Shown one piece after another: positions 6,685 through 11,400 of a DNA stretch of 11,400 nucleotides; the first letter of the stretch is position 1; every line of letters starts with the position of its first letter. The stretch lies in assembly GCA_011330835.1 (NCBI GenBank), contig DRPO01000283.1:1-11400 (forward strand). The letters run 5' to 3'. The stretch comes from Gammaproteobacteria bacterium (GTDB lineage: Bacteria > Pseudomonadota > Gammaproteobacteria > UWMA-0217). A program made the position numbers and the translations under genes. The notes beneath the pieces are model-generated. The model had not been told where the DNA came from, did not search any database, and was given only the letters and a program-made list of their open reading frames with translations.

Positions 6685-7146
6685 ATGTTCAACGTCGTCC
6701 TCTTCGAACCCGAAATACCGCCCAACACCGGCAACATCATCCGCCTGAGCGCCAACTGCGGCTTCCGGCTGCACCTGATCCATCCGCTCGGCTTCTCCCT
6801 CGACGAGCGCTCGCTGCGACGCGCCGGGCTGGATTATCACGACCTTGCCCAAGTCATCCAACACGCCAGCTTCGCCGAGTATCTGGCGAGCGCGAAGCCC
6901 GAACGCCTGTTCGCCTGCACCACCCGGGGCGACGCCCTGTACACCGACTTTCAATACCGACCGGAAGACAGCTTCCTGTTCGGCCCGGAATCACGAGGGC
7001 TGCCCGAAGACATCCGGCAATCCCCGGAAATCGAGCGCGCCATTCGCATCCCGATGCTGGAGAACAGTCGCAGCCTCAACCTCGCCAACAGCGTCTCCGT
7101 GATTGTTTACGAGGCGTGGCGGCAGAATGGTTTTGGGGGGACGTGA
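6685..7146 (+). CDS. trmL: tRNA (cytidine/uridine-34-2'-O)-methyltransferase TrmL
   Basis: A 153-residue SPOUT-class methyltransferase that 2'-O-methylates the wobble base of two leucine tRNAs, using S-adenosylmethionine. The start MFNVVLFEPEIPPNTGNIIR is the family's usual N-terminus. The SAM-binding trefoil-knot motifs are present: LFGPESRGLP (98-107) and RIPMLENSRSLNLANSVSV (121-139). Length is close to E. coli TrmL (157). It begins 16 nt after the ntrC stop on the same strand, so it is probably co-transcribed with ntrBC. It converges with gpsA. In E. coli trmL lies at the other end of the same secB-gpsA neighbourhood, so the linkage is conserved but the orientation differs. Confidence 0.95.
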   Translation: MFNVVLFEPEIPPNTGNIIRLSANCGFRLHLIHPLGFSLDERSLRRAGLDYHDLAQVIQHASFAEYLASAKPERLFACTTRGDALYTDFQYRPEDSFLFGPESRGLPEDIRQSPEIERAIRIPMLENSRSLNLANSVSVIVYEAWRQNGFGGT

Positions 7147-7188
7147 CAGCGCCCGGCGGATCAGAATTCACATCACTTCACTACTGTT

Positions 7189-7306
7189 CATGGCCTCGCC
7201 CTGTCAAACCCTGACGCGCTCGCGACGACGCGCCCAACAGCCCATGCGCCGACATGTTGGGCACGTCGCCGCAAGCGTTTCGGGGTCGGATACGCCAGCG
7301 CCATGA
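7189..7306. repeat. Long imperfect palindrome between trmL and gpsA
   Basis: The best-matched inner arms are GCGACGACGCGCCCAACA (7222-7239) and TGTTGGGCACGTCGCCGC (7255-7272), complementary at 16 of 18 positions, with a 15-nt loop. Looser symmetry continues outward to CATGGC (7190-7195) and GCCATG (7299-7304). The phrase TTGGGC also occurs, in the other sense, at 7348-7355 (GCCCAACC next to CTACGG), so the spacer has three related segments. It could be a dispersed intergenic repeat, or a bidirectional attenuator between convergent genes. Confidence 0.6.
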
Positions 7307-7368
7307 CAAATGATAAAAGAGGCGTCAAGTTCGTCGAAGGCTCCTTTGCCCAACCTACGGAGAACTCT

Positions 7369-7407
7369 GCCGGCAAGATGCCGGCGCTCCCAGGATTGTG
7401 CCGGGAG
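7369..7407. other. Pair of hairpins just after gpsA
   Basis: GCCGGC-AAGAT-GCCGGC (7369-7385) is followed by CTCCC (7387-7391) and GGGAG (7403-7407). Seen from gpsA these begin a few nt past its TAA. Neither has a T-run, so they are not classic intrinsic terminators, but they may protect the 3' end or act with Rho. The GCCGGCAAGATGCCGGC wording may be part of a dispersed repeat. Confidence 0.4.
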
Positions 7408-7409
7408 GC

Positions 7410-8420
7410 TTAAAACTCGGCCTTGATGCTGCGGCTGAGCAGGTCGGAGACCGCCTGTTTGGGCGGGAGGCCTTCATAGAGGACGCGGTACACTTCCTGA
7501 CAGATCGGCATTTCAATGTCTTGCTGTTTCGCGAGCTGGATGACGACGCCGGCGGTTTTATAGCCTTCGACGACCTGCTTGATTTCGTCGAGCGCCTGCT
7601 CGCTGGTTTTGCCTTGCCCGAGGGCGAGGCCGTAGCGCCGGTTGCGGGACTGGTTGTCGGTGCAGGTGAGGACGAGATCGCCGAGCCCGGCCAGACCCAT
7701 CAGGGTTTCCCGCTGGGCGCCCATTTTTTCGCCAAGGCGGATGATTTCGGCAAGCCCGCGGGTGATGAGAGCGGCGCGGGCGTTGGCGCCGAATCCGAGG
7801 CCATCGGAGATGCCGGCGGCGATGGCGAGGACGTTTTTGACCGCGCCGCCGAGTTCGACGCCGATGACGTCGTCGCTGCGGTAGACGCGCATGTTGCCGC
7901 CGTGGAAGACGGGGATGAGGGCTTCGGCGAAGGCGGGTTCGCTGGCGGCCAGCGTCATGGCGGTGGGCAGACCGGCGGCGACTTCCCTGGCGAAGGTGGG
8001 GCCGGAGACGACGGCGTATCGGGCTTGATTGCCCAGAACGTCGGTCACGACCTCATGCAGCAGTTTGCCGGTGCCCATTTCAATGCCCTTGCTGGCCCAG
8101 ATGACGCCGGCGTCCCTATCGAGCATGGGCTGGAGCGTTTTCAGGAATCCGCGAACGCCGGCGGTGGGGATAACGATCAGGTGATGGCTGCTGGAGGCGA
8201 CGGCCTGTTCCAGCGAGGGTTGGACGATAAGCGCGTCCGGGAAAGGCGCGTCGGGGAGATAGAAGCGGTTGACGCGCTCGCGCGCCATGGCTTCGAGCTG
8301 GTCGGTTTCGCGCCCCCACAGGGAGACGCGGTGGCCGCATCGCGCCAACTGGATGGCGAGGGCGGTTCCCCAGGAACCGGCCCCGTAGACGGAGATTTCA
8401 GCGGTTGGCGAAGTGCTCAA
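7410..8420 (-). CDS. gpsA: NAD(P)-dependent glycerol-3-phosphate dehydrogenase
   Basis: Reduces dihydroxyacetone phosphate to sn-glycerol-3-phosphate in the cytoplasm, the backbone precursor of membrane phospholipids. The 336-residue product is close to the E. coli length (339). The Rossmann motif GAGSWGTALA lies at 13-22. Further family motifs are ASKGIEMGTGKLL, GAVKNVLAIAAGI with the catalytic Lys, and FGANARAALITRGLAEI in the C-terminal helical domain. The start codon is TTG (8420-8418); no ATG or GTG lies just upstream in frame. It overlaps the secB TGA (TTGA), and an AGGAGG stretch lies about 12 nt upstream, inside the end of secB. Tight coupling with secB is therefore likely. It is the last gene of the minus-strand cluster. 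Confidence 0.96.
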   Translation of the reverse strand: MSTSPTAEISVYGAGSWGTALAIQLARCGHRVSLWGRETDQLEAMARERVNRFYLPDAPFPDALIVQPSLEQAVASSSHHLIVIPTAGVRGFLKTLQPMLDRDAGVIWASKGIEMGTGKLLHEVVTDVLGNQARYAVVSGPTFAREVAAGLPTAMTLAASEPAFAEALIPVFHGGNMRVYRSDDVIGVELGGAVKNVLAIAAGISDGLGFGANARAALITRGLAEIIRLGEKMGAQRETLMGLAGLGDLVLTCTDNQSRNRRYGLALGQGKTSEQALDEIKQVVEGYKTAGVVIQLAKQQDIEMPICQEVYRVLYEGLPPKQAVSDLLSRSIKAEF

Positions 8421-8932
8421 TGCTTGACCTGTTCCTCCTCGGCGGCGGCAGCGGCCTTGCGGCGCTCCTCCAGCGTTTGCATGTAGAGCGCGTCGAAATT
8501 GATCGGCGCCAGCAGCATTTGCGGGAATCCGCCCTTGACGGCGAGATCGCTGATGATTTCCCGCGCGAAGGGGAACATCAGGTTGGGACAGAAGCTGGCC
8601 AGCAAATGATCCATCTGTTCATCAGTATAGCCCGCCGCGCCGAAAATGCCGGCGTATTTGATCTCCACCAGGTAGGCGACCATGTCCTCGATCTTGACGG
8701 TGAGGGTGAGGTTCAGCTCGACTTCGTAGATGTTTTCCTGCAATTTCCGGTGGACGGTGTTCAGCTCGACATTGCTGGTGGGCTGATAGGCCTTGGTGAA
8801 GACCTCCGGTGAAGAAGGCGATTCGAACGAGGCGTCCTTCAGGTAGAGCCGCTGAATTTCGAAGACGGGTTCGTTGTTCCCGCCCTGTCCGTCATTTGCT
8901 CCGGCTTCGGGAGACTGATTTTCTTCTGCCAT
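8417..8932 (-). CDS. secB: Protein-export chaperone SecB
   Basis: A cytoplasmic homotetrameric chaperone that keeps preproteins unfolded and hands them to SecA. The product has 171 residues, slightly longer than E. coli SecB (155), because of an acidic/Gly/Asn-rich N-terminus and an Ala/Glu-rich tail. Core family segments are present: FEIQRLYLKDASFESP, NVELNTVHRKL, YEVELNLTLTVK, and the FCPNLMFPFAREIISDL stretch containing the conserved peptide-binding region, then FPQMLLAPINFDALY. ATG at 8932 is preceded by GGAAAA about 7 nt upstream. Its 5' end overlaps the end of the ancestral trxC reading frame by 41 bp, and its 3' end overlaps gpsA. SecB itself looks intact even though the gene upstream is broken. 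Confidence 0.97.
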   Translation of the reverse strand: MAEENQSPEAGANDGQGGNNEPVFEIQRLYLKDASFESPSSPEVFTKAYQPTSNVELNTVHRKLQENIYEVELNLTLTVKIEDMVAYLVEIKYAGIFGAAGYTDEQMDHLLASFCPNLMFPFAREIISDLAVKGGFPQMLLAPINFDALYMQTLEERRKAAAAAEEEQVKH

Positions 8933-9531
8933 GATGTTTTCCGGTTGTGTTGAGAATTTGGCGTCTCGCCCATTGCGCCAGTTGCTTCGCGCTGGCCACG
9001 CCTTCCCGGCGGGCGATCTCGCGCCCCGACCTGAACAGGATCAGGCAGGGAATGGCGCGGACATCCCGCGTTTTCGCGAGCCTGGGATATACTTCTCGCG
9101 ATCAAGAATACCCCATTCATGGCACGCGTCTTTTCGCCGATAGCGGCGTTGCAAAAACTTGACGTAGCCCCACTATGCCTGCGTTTTTGCGCCTTGCTCT
9201 CGACGAAAATCCACGCGCCCTGAATGGGGTACTCTTGAACGCGAGAAGTATAGTCGTCGATATTGAGCTTGGCGCAGCGAATGTCGGGCGCGAGTTCGCG
9301 CGCCGCCTGTTCGATGGCGCGTCCCATTTGCCGACAGGGCCCGCACCAGGGAGCCCAGAAGTCGACCAGCAGCGGCGTCTCGTCGATGCGAAGATGCCGC
9401 TGGAAAGTTTCATCCGTCAGCGCCAGCGCCCTGCCGGGGAAAAGCTGCTTGCGGCGCCGCTGGCAAACCGCCGCGGTGTCGGGCCGGGTGATTCCGTTAA
9501 CCTCCCCACACTGCCCGCAAACCAGTTTCAA
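8892..9531 (-). pseudogene. trxC: Thioredoxin-2 (TrxC), interrupted by a 161-bp palindromic element
   Basis: TrxC is a zinc-binding thioredoxin that reduces protein disulfides in the cytoplasm. The 5' part (9531-9253) encodes MKLVCGQC, the active site WAPWCGPC (C63, C66) and ends at LNIDD. The 3' part (about 9087-8892) encodes PRLAKTRDVRAIPCLILFRSG, with the cis-proline, and the last helix. Between them lies the element at 9090-9250 plus a duplicated TA, 163 bp in all, which shifts the frame. Deleting 163 bp restores 158 residues through LNIDDYPRLAK to the TGA at 8892-8894. The disrupted frame stays open, giving a chimera running into secB, but it lacks the cis-Pro strand and final helix. Two other oddities: the start is TTG (9531), and the second zinc pair is CxxR (C23, R26) rather than CxxC. 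Identification is firm; loss of function is inferred. Confidence 0.9.
9088..9252. mobile_element. MITE-like palindromic element inserted in trxC, with TA target duplication
   Basis: The element proper is 9090-9250 (161 bp). Left arm 9090-9158 and right arm 9183-9250 are inverted copies, about 80% identical by eye and 28/30 over the outer 30 bp; both ends read TACTTCTCGCG inward. A 24-nt unpaired centre (9159-9182) separates them. TA at 9088-9089 and 9251-9252 flanks the element, and the empty site reconstructs as one TA within GAC-TAT-CCC of trxC. TA duplication, long terminal inverted repeats, small size and no coding capacity indicate a non-autonomous element of the Tc1/mariner-IS630 type. 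As RNA it would fold into a stem of about 68 bp within the operon transcript. No other copy occurs in this window. Confidence 0.85.
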
Positions 9532-9540
9532 GACGCGCGG

Positions 9541-9810
9541 TCAGGAAGCCTGACGCCGCAGCATCGGGTCGAGCTCTCCCGCGCGATCCATCGCCGCGAG
9601 ATCGTCATATCCGCCGACATGGTAGTCGCCGATAAAAATCTGTGGCACCGAGGTGCGGCCCGCTCTTTCGACCATGATGCGCGCCTGATCGTGATCCTGA
9701 TCGATGCGGATTTCTTCGTAGCTGGCGTTCTTGGCGTCCAGCAGCTTCTTCGCCCAGTTGCAATAGGGACAAAAGGCCGAGGTGTAAACGGTAATGGAAG
9801 GGGCGCTCAT
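9541..9810 (-). CDS. grxC: Glutaredoxin GrxC (glutaredoxin 3)
   Basis: An 89-residue dithiol glutaredoxin that uses glutathione to reduce protein and mixed disulfides in the cytoplasm. The active site CPYC lies at 14-17 (SAFCPYCNWAKKLL). The TSVPQIFIGDYHVGGYDDL segment supplies the cis-proline and the GG(Y/C)DD glutathione-binding loop. Length is near E. coli Grx3 (83). ATG at 9810 has an AGGGAAC-type Shine-Dalgarno about 10 nt upstream. It lies 24 nt after the rhodanese gene and 10 nt before the remnant trxC, inside the probable operon. With trxC broken, it is the only intact dithiol oxidoreductase in the cluster. Confidence 0.96.
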   Translation of the reverse strand: MSAPSITVYTSAFCPYCNWAKKLLDAKNASYEEIRIDQDHDQARIMVERAGRTSVPQIFIGDYHVGGYDDLAAMDRAGELDPMLRRQAS

Positions 9811-9834
9811 GTGGATCTGTTCCCTGTCTGGCTG

Positions 9835-10260
9835 TTATTTGCGTGTTAGCGGAAGGTTGGCCGACTGCCAGGCCATGATGCCGCCCGACAGATGCGCGAC
9901 GTCGGTAAAGCCCTTTTTCTGGAGCATGCGGCAGGCGGTCGCGGAACGGCTGCCGGAACGGCAATAGACGATCACGGGCCGGTCCTTGTCCTTTTCCAGT
10001 TCCCGCAGACGCTTGCCCAGGTCGCTGAGCGGCAGGTGTCTGGCGCCGTTGATCATGCCGCCGCCAAGTTCCCGGCTCTCGCGCACGTCGAGCAGCAACG
10101 GAGAGTCGCTGTTCATGGCCTTGACGACCTCATGGGGCGCCAGATCCTTGAAAGACTGCGTAAGCCGCTGAAATTCGGTAAAGACAACGAGAGCCAGAAC
10201 AGCGGCGAAGGCGACAACCAGCATCAGGTGTCGCTGAACAAAATCCAGTATTTCGGTCAT
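9835..10260 (-). CDS. yibN: Membrane-anchored rhodanese-like sulfurtransferase (YibN type)
   Basis: A 141-residue single-domain rhodanese tethered to the inner membrane. One hydrophobic helix occupies about residues 11-29 (HLMLVVAFAAVLALVVF). The rhodanese domain runs from about 38 to 138, with LLLDVRESREL, the active-site loop YCRSGSRSA where C100 would carry the persulfide, and HLSGGIMAWQSANLPL at the end. Its family moves sulfane sulfur between thiols; the physiological substrate of YibN proteins is unsettled. The gene sits 51 nt after arsR and 24 nt before grxC, so sulfur-transfer chemistry next to a possible persulfide-sensing regulator is a sensible pairing. The same rhodanese-grxC-secB-gpsA order occurs in E. 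coli. Confidence 0.93.
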   Translation of the reverse strand: MTEILDFVQRHLMLVVAFAAVLALVVFTEFQRLTQSFKDLAPHEVVKAMNSDSPLLLDVRESRELGGGMINGARHLPLSDLGKRLRELEKDKDRPVIVYCRSGSRSATACRMLQKKGFTDVAHLSGGIMAWQSANLPLTRK

Positions 10261-10311
10261 GAACGGTCGATTGATTGGACGGGGCCATCCGTCGGGAAAT
10301 GATAAAAAACG

Positions 10312-10626
10312 CTAGCCGCAAAAGACTTCCTGCATCATGTCGATCAGTCGCAGCGTCCGGGCGTCCCCCACGCGATAATACACGCGGTTGGCGTCCTTCC
10401 GGGAGGCGAGAATACCTTTGTCGCGCAGAATCGCCAAGTGCTGGGAGATATTACTTTGCGAGGTGCCCACGCTGTCGACGATATCCTGTACGCTAACCTC
10501 CTGATTTCCAAGAGTACAGAGAATCCTCAGGCGCAAGGGGTGCGACATGGCCTTGAGGGAGCGCGACGCGCGGTTAATGTCCTCGTCCCGTTGCAAGAGA
10601 TTGTGGGGTTTTAAATCCTCGTGCAT
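10312..10626 (-). CDS. ArsR/SmtB-family repressor, possibly persulfide-sensing (SqrR/BigR-like)
   Basis: A 104-residue winged-helix regulator. I chose ATG 10626 (MHEDLKPHNL); ATG 10659 would add 11 residues. The domain starts at about 22 (SLKAMSHPLRLRILCTL), with recognition helix TSQSNISQHLAILRDKGIL and wing ASRKDANRVYYRV. The classical ELCVCDL metal-binding box is absent (here EVSVQDI), so arsenic or cadmium sensing through alpha3 is unlikely. It has only two cysteines, C37 (ILCTL) and C103 (EVFCG). Their 66-residue spacing equals that of the redox pair known for SqrR (C41/C107) and BigR (C42/C108), which form a tetrasulfide on exposure to persulfides. Being first in an operon with a rhodanese fits this. 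Family is sure; the ligand is inferred. It probably controls its own divergent promoter region. Confidence 0.9.
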   Translation of the reverse strand: MHEDLKPHNLLQRDEDINRASRSLKAMSHPLRLRILCTLGNQEVSVQDIVDSVGTSQSNISQHLAILRDKGILASRKDANRVYYRVGDARTLRLIDMMQEVFCG

Positions 10627-10663
10627 TTGTTTTTTCTCGTTCAAAAACCGACTCCTCATTGAG

Positions 10664-10675
10664 ATATCGTGATAT
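10664..10675. promoter_or_regulatory. Candidate operator upstream of arsR
   Basis: ATATC-GT-GATAT is a 5+5 bp perfect inverted repeat 38 nt before the arsR start. A looser symmetry, TATT-N13-AATA, begins near 10730 and overlaps the divergent promoter zone. ArsR-family repressors usually bind AT-rich imperfect palindromes, so both are candidates, but there is no independent support for either. Confidence 0.35.
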
Positions 10676-10708
10676 GGATCACCCTTTTCCTCCCGGGCCT
10701 CATAAATG

Positions 10709-10716
10709 ATTATAAT
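10709..10716. promoter_or_regulatory. Overlapping -10-like box in the arsR/envC divergent region
   Basis: ATTATAAT reads as a TATAAT -10 box on both strands: 10711-10716 on plus (towards envC) and 10714-10709 on minus (towards arsR). It lies in an AT-rich island unlike the GC-rich genes around it. Neither direction has a good TTGACA at 16-18 bp, so any promoter would be weak or activator-dependent. Confidence 0.4.
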
Positions 10717-10755
10717 ACAACTAAATCGGTATTTTCTAACATACTGAATAACTTT

Positions 10756-10814
10756 GGGCGCTTTTTGCGACAAATCCGTGATCTGGAAGGGCTTTTGGCT
10801 GAAATCCGTTGGAA
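10756..10814. repeat. Imperfect tandem duplication upstream of envC
   Basis: Two adjoining units share GGGC(GC)TTTT, then AAATCCGT and a GGAA end: 10756-10788 and 10789-10814. The exact octamer AAATCCGT occurs at 10772-10779 and 10802-10809, 30 bp apart. It lies directly before the predicted envC start. It could be a repeated protein-binding site or simply a slippage product. Confidence 0.4.
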
Positions 10815-10823
10815 TTTTATAGT

Positions 10824-11400
10824 TTGACACAATCTTTGCAACTCCGGGTTTCCTTTGAACGAGCGGCTCGCCTCATACTCGCCAGCATCCTGTCGGTGGC
10901 GCTGGCGGACGGCTCCGCGATCGCGGAACAACCCCGCTCTCTGGACAAGGTGACGCGGGAACTGGGGCGGATCGAACAAAACCTCAAGCAGCTGCATGAA
11001 ACTCGCCGCAAGCGGGAACAGATCATCAACAGCGCGGAAAAAAAGCTGAGACGTCTCGACCAGCAACTGACAACCCTGTCGACCGAGTTGTCGCAACTGG
11101 GAAAATCCGTCAGCGTCAGCGAAAAAAAGCGCGCCCGGCTGCAATCGAGGGAAAAACAACTGAGCCAACGACTCGATGCGCAACGGCGGTTGCTGGCGGA
11201 GCACTTGCGCGGCCTGCAGCGGCGCGGGAGGCAAGCCCGGGCGGCGGCGTTGTTCAGCGCGGCGTCCACGGGGCAATATTTGCGGAATCAGCAGTATTTC
11301 AGCGACTATCTGCGCGCTCGCCAGGCGCTGGTTGCCAAACTGGGCGAGGAGTCGAACGAACTGCGCCGACTGCGCGCCGAGCTGGATCGGGAAACCGAGC
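10824..11400 (+). CDS. envC: EnvC-like murein hydrolase activator, partial (3' end outside window)
   Basis: An open frame runs to the window end with 192 residues seen. EnvC-family proteins are periplasmic; in E. coli EnvC, recruited by FtsEX, activates amidases AmiA/AmiB to split septal peptidoglycan. No ATG exists; the best start is TTG 10824 (TTG 10836 is possible), giving a signal peptide with Arg residues, core LILASILSVALA and cleavage near SAIA-EQ. The mature part is a long Lys/Glu/Gln-rich coiled coil (LDKVTRELGRIEQNL..., QIINSAEKKLRRLDQQL...), then RLLAEHLRGLQRRG and QQYFSDYLRARQALV, which match the region after the first coiled-coil arm of EnvC. The LytM/M23 domain, expected further on, lies outside the window, so the call rests on the coiled coil and the rhodanese-grxC-secB neighbourhood seen in E. 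coli. Confidence 0.8.
   Translation, partial: MTQSLQLRVSFERAARLILASILSVALADGSAIAEQPRSLDKVTRELGRIEQNLKQLHETRRKREQIINSAEKKLRRLDQQLTTLSTELSQLGKSVSVSEKKRARLQSREKQLSQRLDAQRRLLAEHLRGLQRRGRQARAAALFSAASTGQYLRNQQYFSDYLRARQALVAKLGEESNELRRLRAELDRETE

Noticed and set aside
7398..8486. Open frame of 362 codons on the plus strand over gpsA
   Set aside because: Gly/Asp/Ala-rich antisense shadow; GpsA motifs on the minus strand are unmistakable.
9529..9543. Readthrough or selenocysteine at the grxC TGA, because trxC follows in the same frame
   Set aside because: The TGA is at the normal end of Grx3 and only four codons lie between it and the TTG start; no SECIS-like evidence. Frame identity has a one in three chance.
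9892..10302. Plus-strand open frame over the rhodanese gene
   Set aside because: Antisense shadow of a gene with a full rhodanese domain and active-site loop.
10824..10829. TTGACA as a -35 box
   Set aside because: No -10-like hexamer lies 16-18 bp downstream, and the TTG is better explained as the envC start codon preceding a signal peptide.
1..11400. CRISPR array, tRNA or rRNA genes, phage or defence genes
   Set aside because: I looked for regularly spaced repeats, cloverleaf/CCA patterns and typical integrase, toxin or nuclease motifs and saw none; the region is core chromosome apart from the small inserted repeats.

Overview
The window looks like chromosomal DNA of a GC-rich gammaproteobacterium. 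The gene order glnA - DUF4124 protein - ntrB - ntrC, the SecB/GpsA/GrxC/rhodanese/EnvC cluster, GlnA with an adenylylation tyrosine, and GlnA length identical to E. coli all point there. Chromatiales- or Methylococcales-type bacteria are my guess by gene order, but the species cannot be named from sequence alone.

Layout, left to right. (1) 1-317, minus: 5' part of an unknown exported protein, cut by the window edge. (2) 498-1640, plus: a cation diffusion facilitator metal exporter with an extra C-terminal domain. (3) 1641-1905: a nitrogen-control region with two NtrC-type enhancer sites about 31 bp apart and a sigma-54 promoter, feeding glnA (1906-3315), which ends at a strong intrinsic terminator. 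(4) 3316-3571: spacer with a REP-like palindrome. (5) 3572-7146, plus: DUF4124 periplasmic protein, ntrB, ntrC (8-bp overlap) and trmL. (6) 7147-7409: convergent spacer filled with palindromic repeat DNA. (7) 10626 down to 7410, minus: arsR-type regulator, membrane rhodanese, grxC, a disrupted trxC, secB and gpsA, closely spaced and probably one operon. (8) 10824-11400, plus and divergent: start of an envC-like murein hydrolase activator, cut by the right edge.

How they work together. NtrB/NtrC phosphorelay should drive glnA from the sigma-54 promoter under nitrogen limitation; the regulator genes sit downstream of their main target but are separated from it by a terminator. The minus-strand cluster combines thiol and sulfur chemistry (rhodanese, glutaredoxin, former thioredoxin-2), export (SecB) and phospholipid precursor synthesis (GpsA). 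Its first gene encodes an ArsR protein with two cysteines 66 residues apart, as in persulfide-sensing SqrR/BigR repressors.

The most notable structure is a 161-bp palindromic element at 9090-9250, flanked by TA/TA, inserted in the thioredoxin-2 gene. Removing it and one TA restores a continuous 158-residue TrxC frame. It looks like a non-autonomous MITE of the Tc1/mariner-IS630 type that has inactivated trxC inside an otherwise intact operon. I found no wholly new multi-gene system; the rest is a recognisable core region with interesting regulatory and repeat details.
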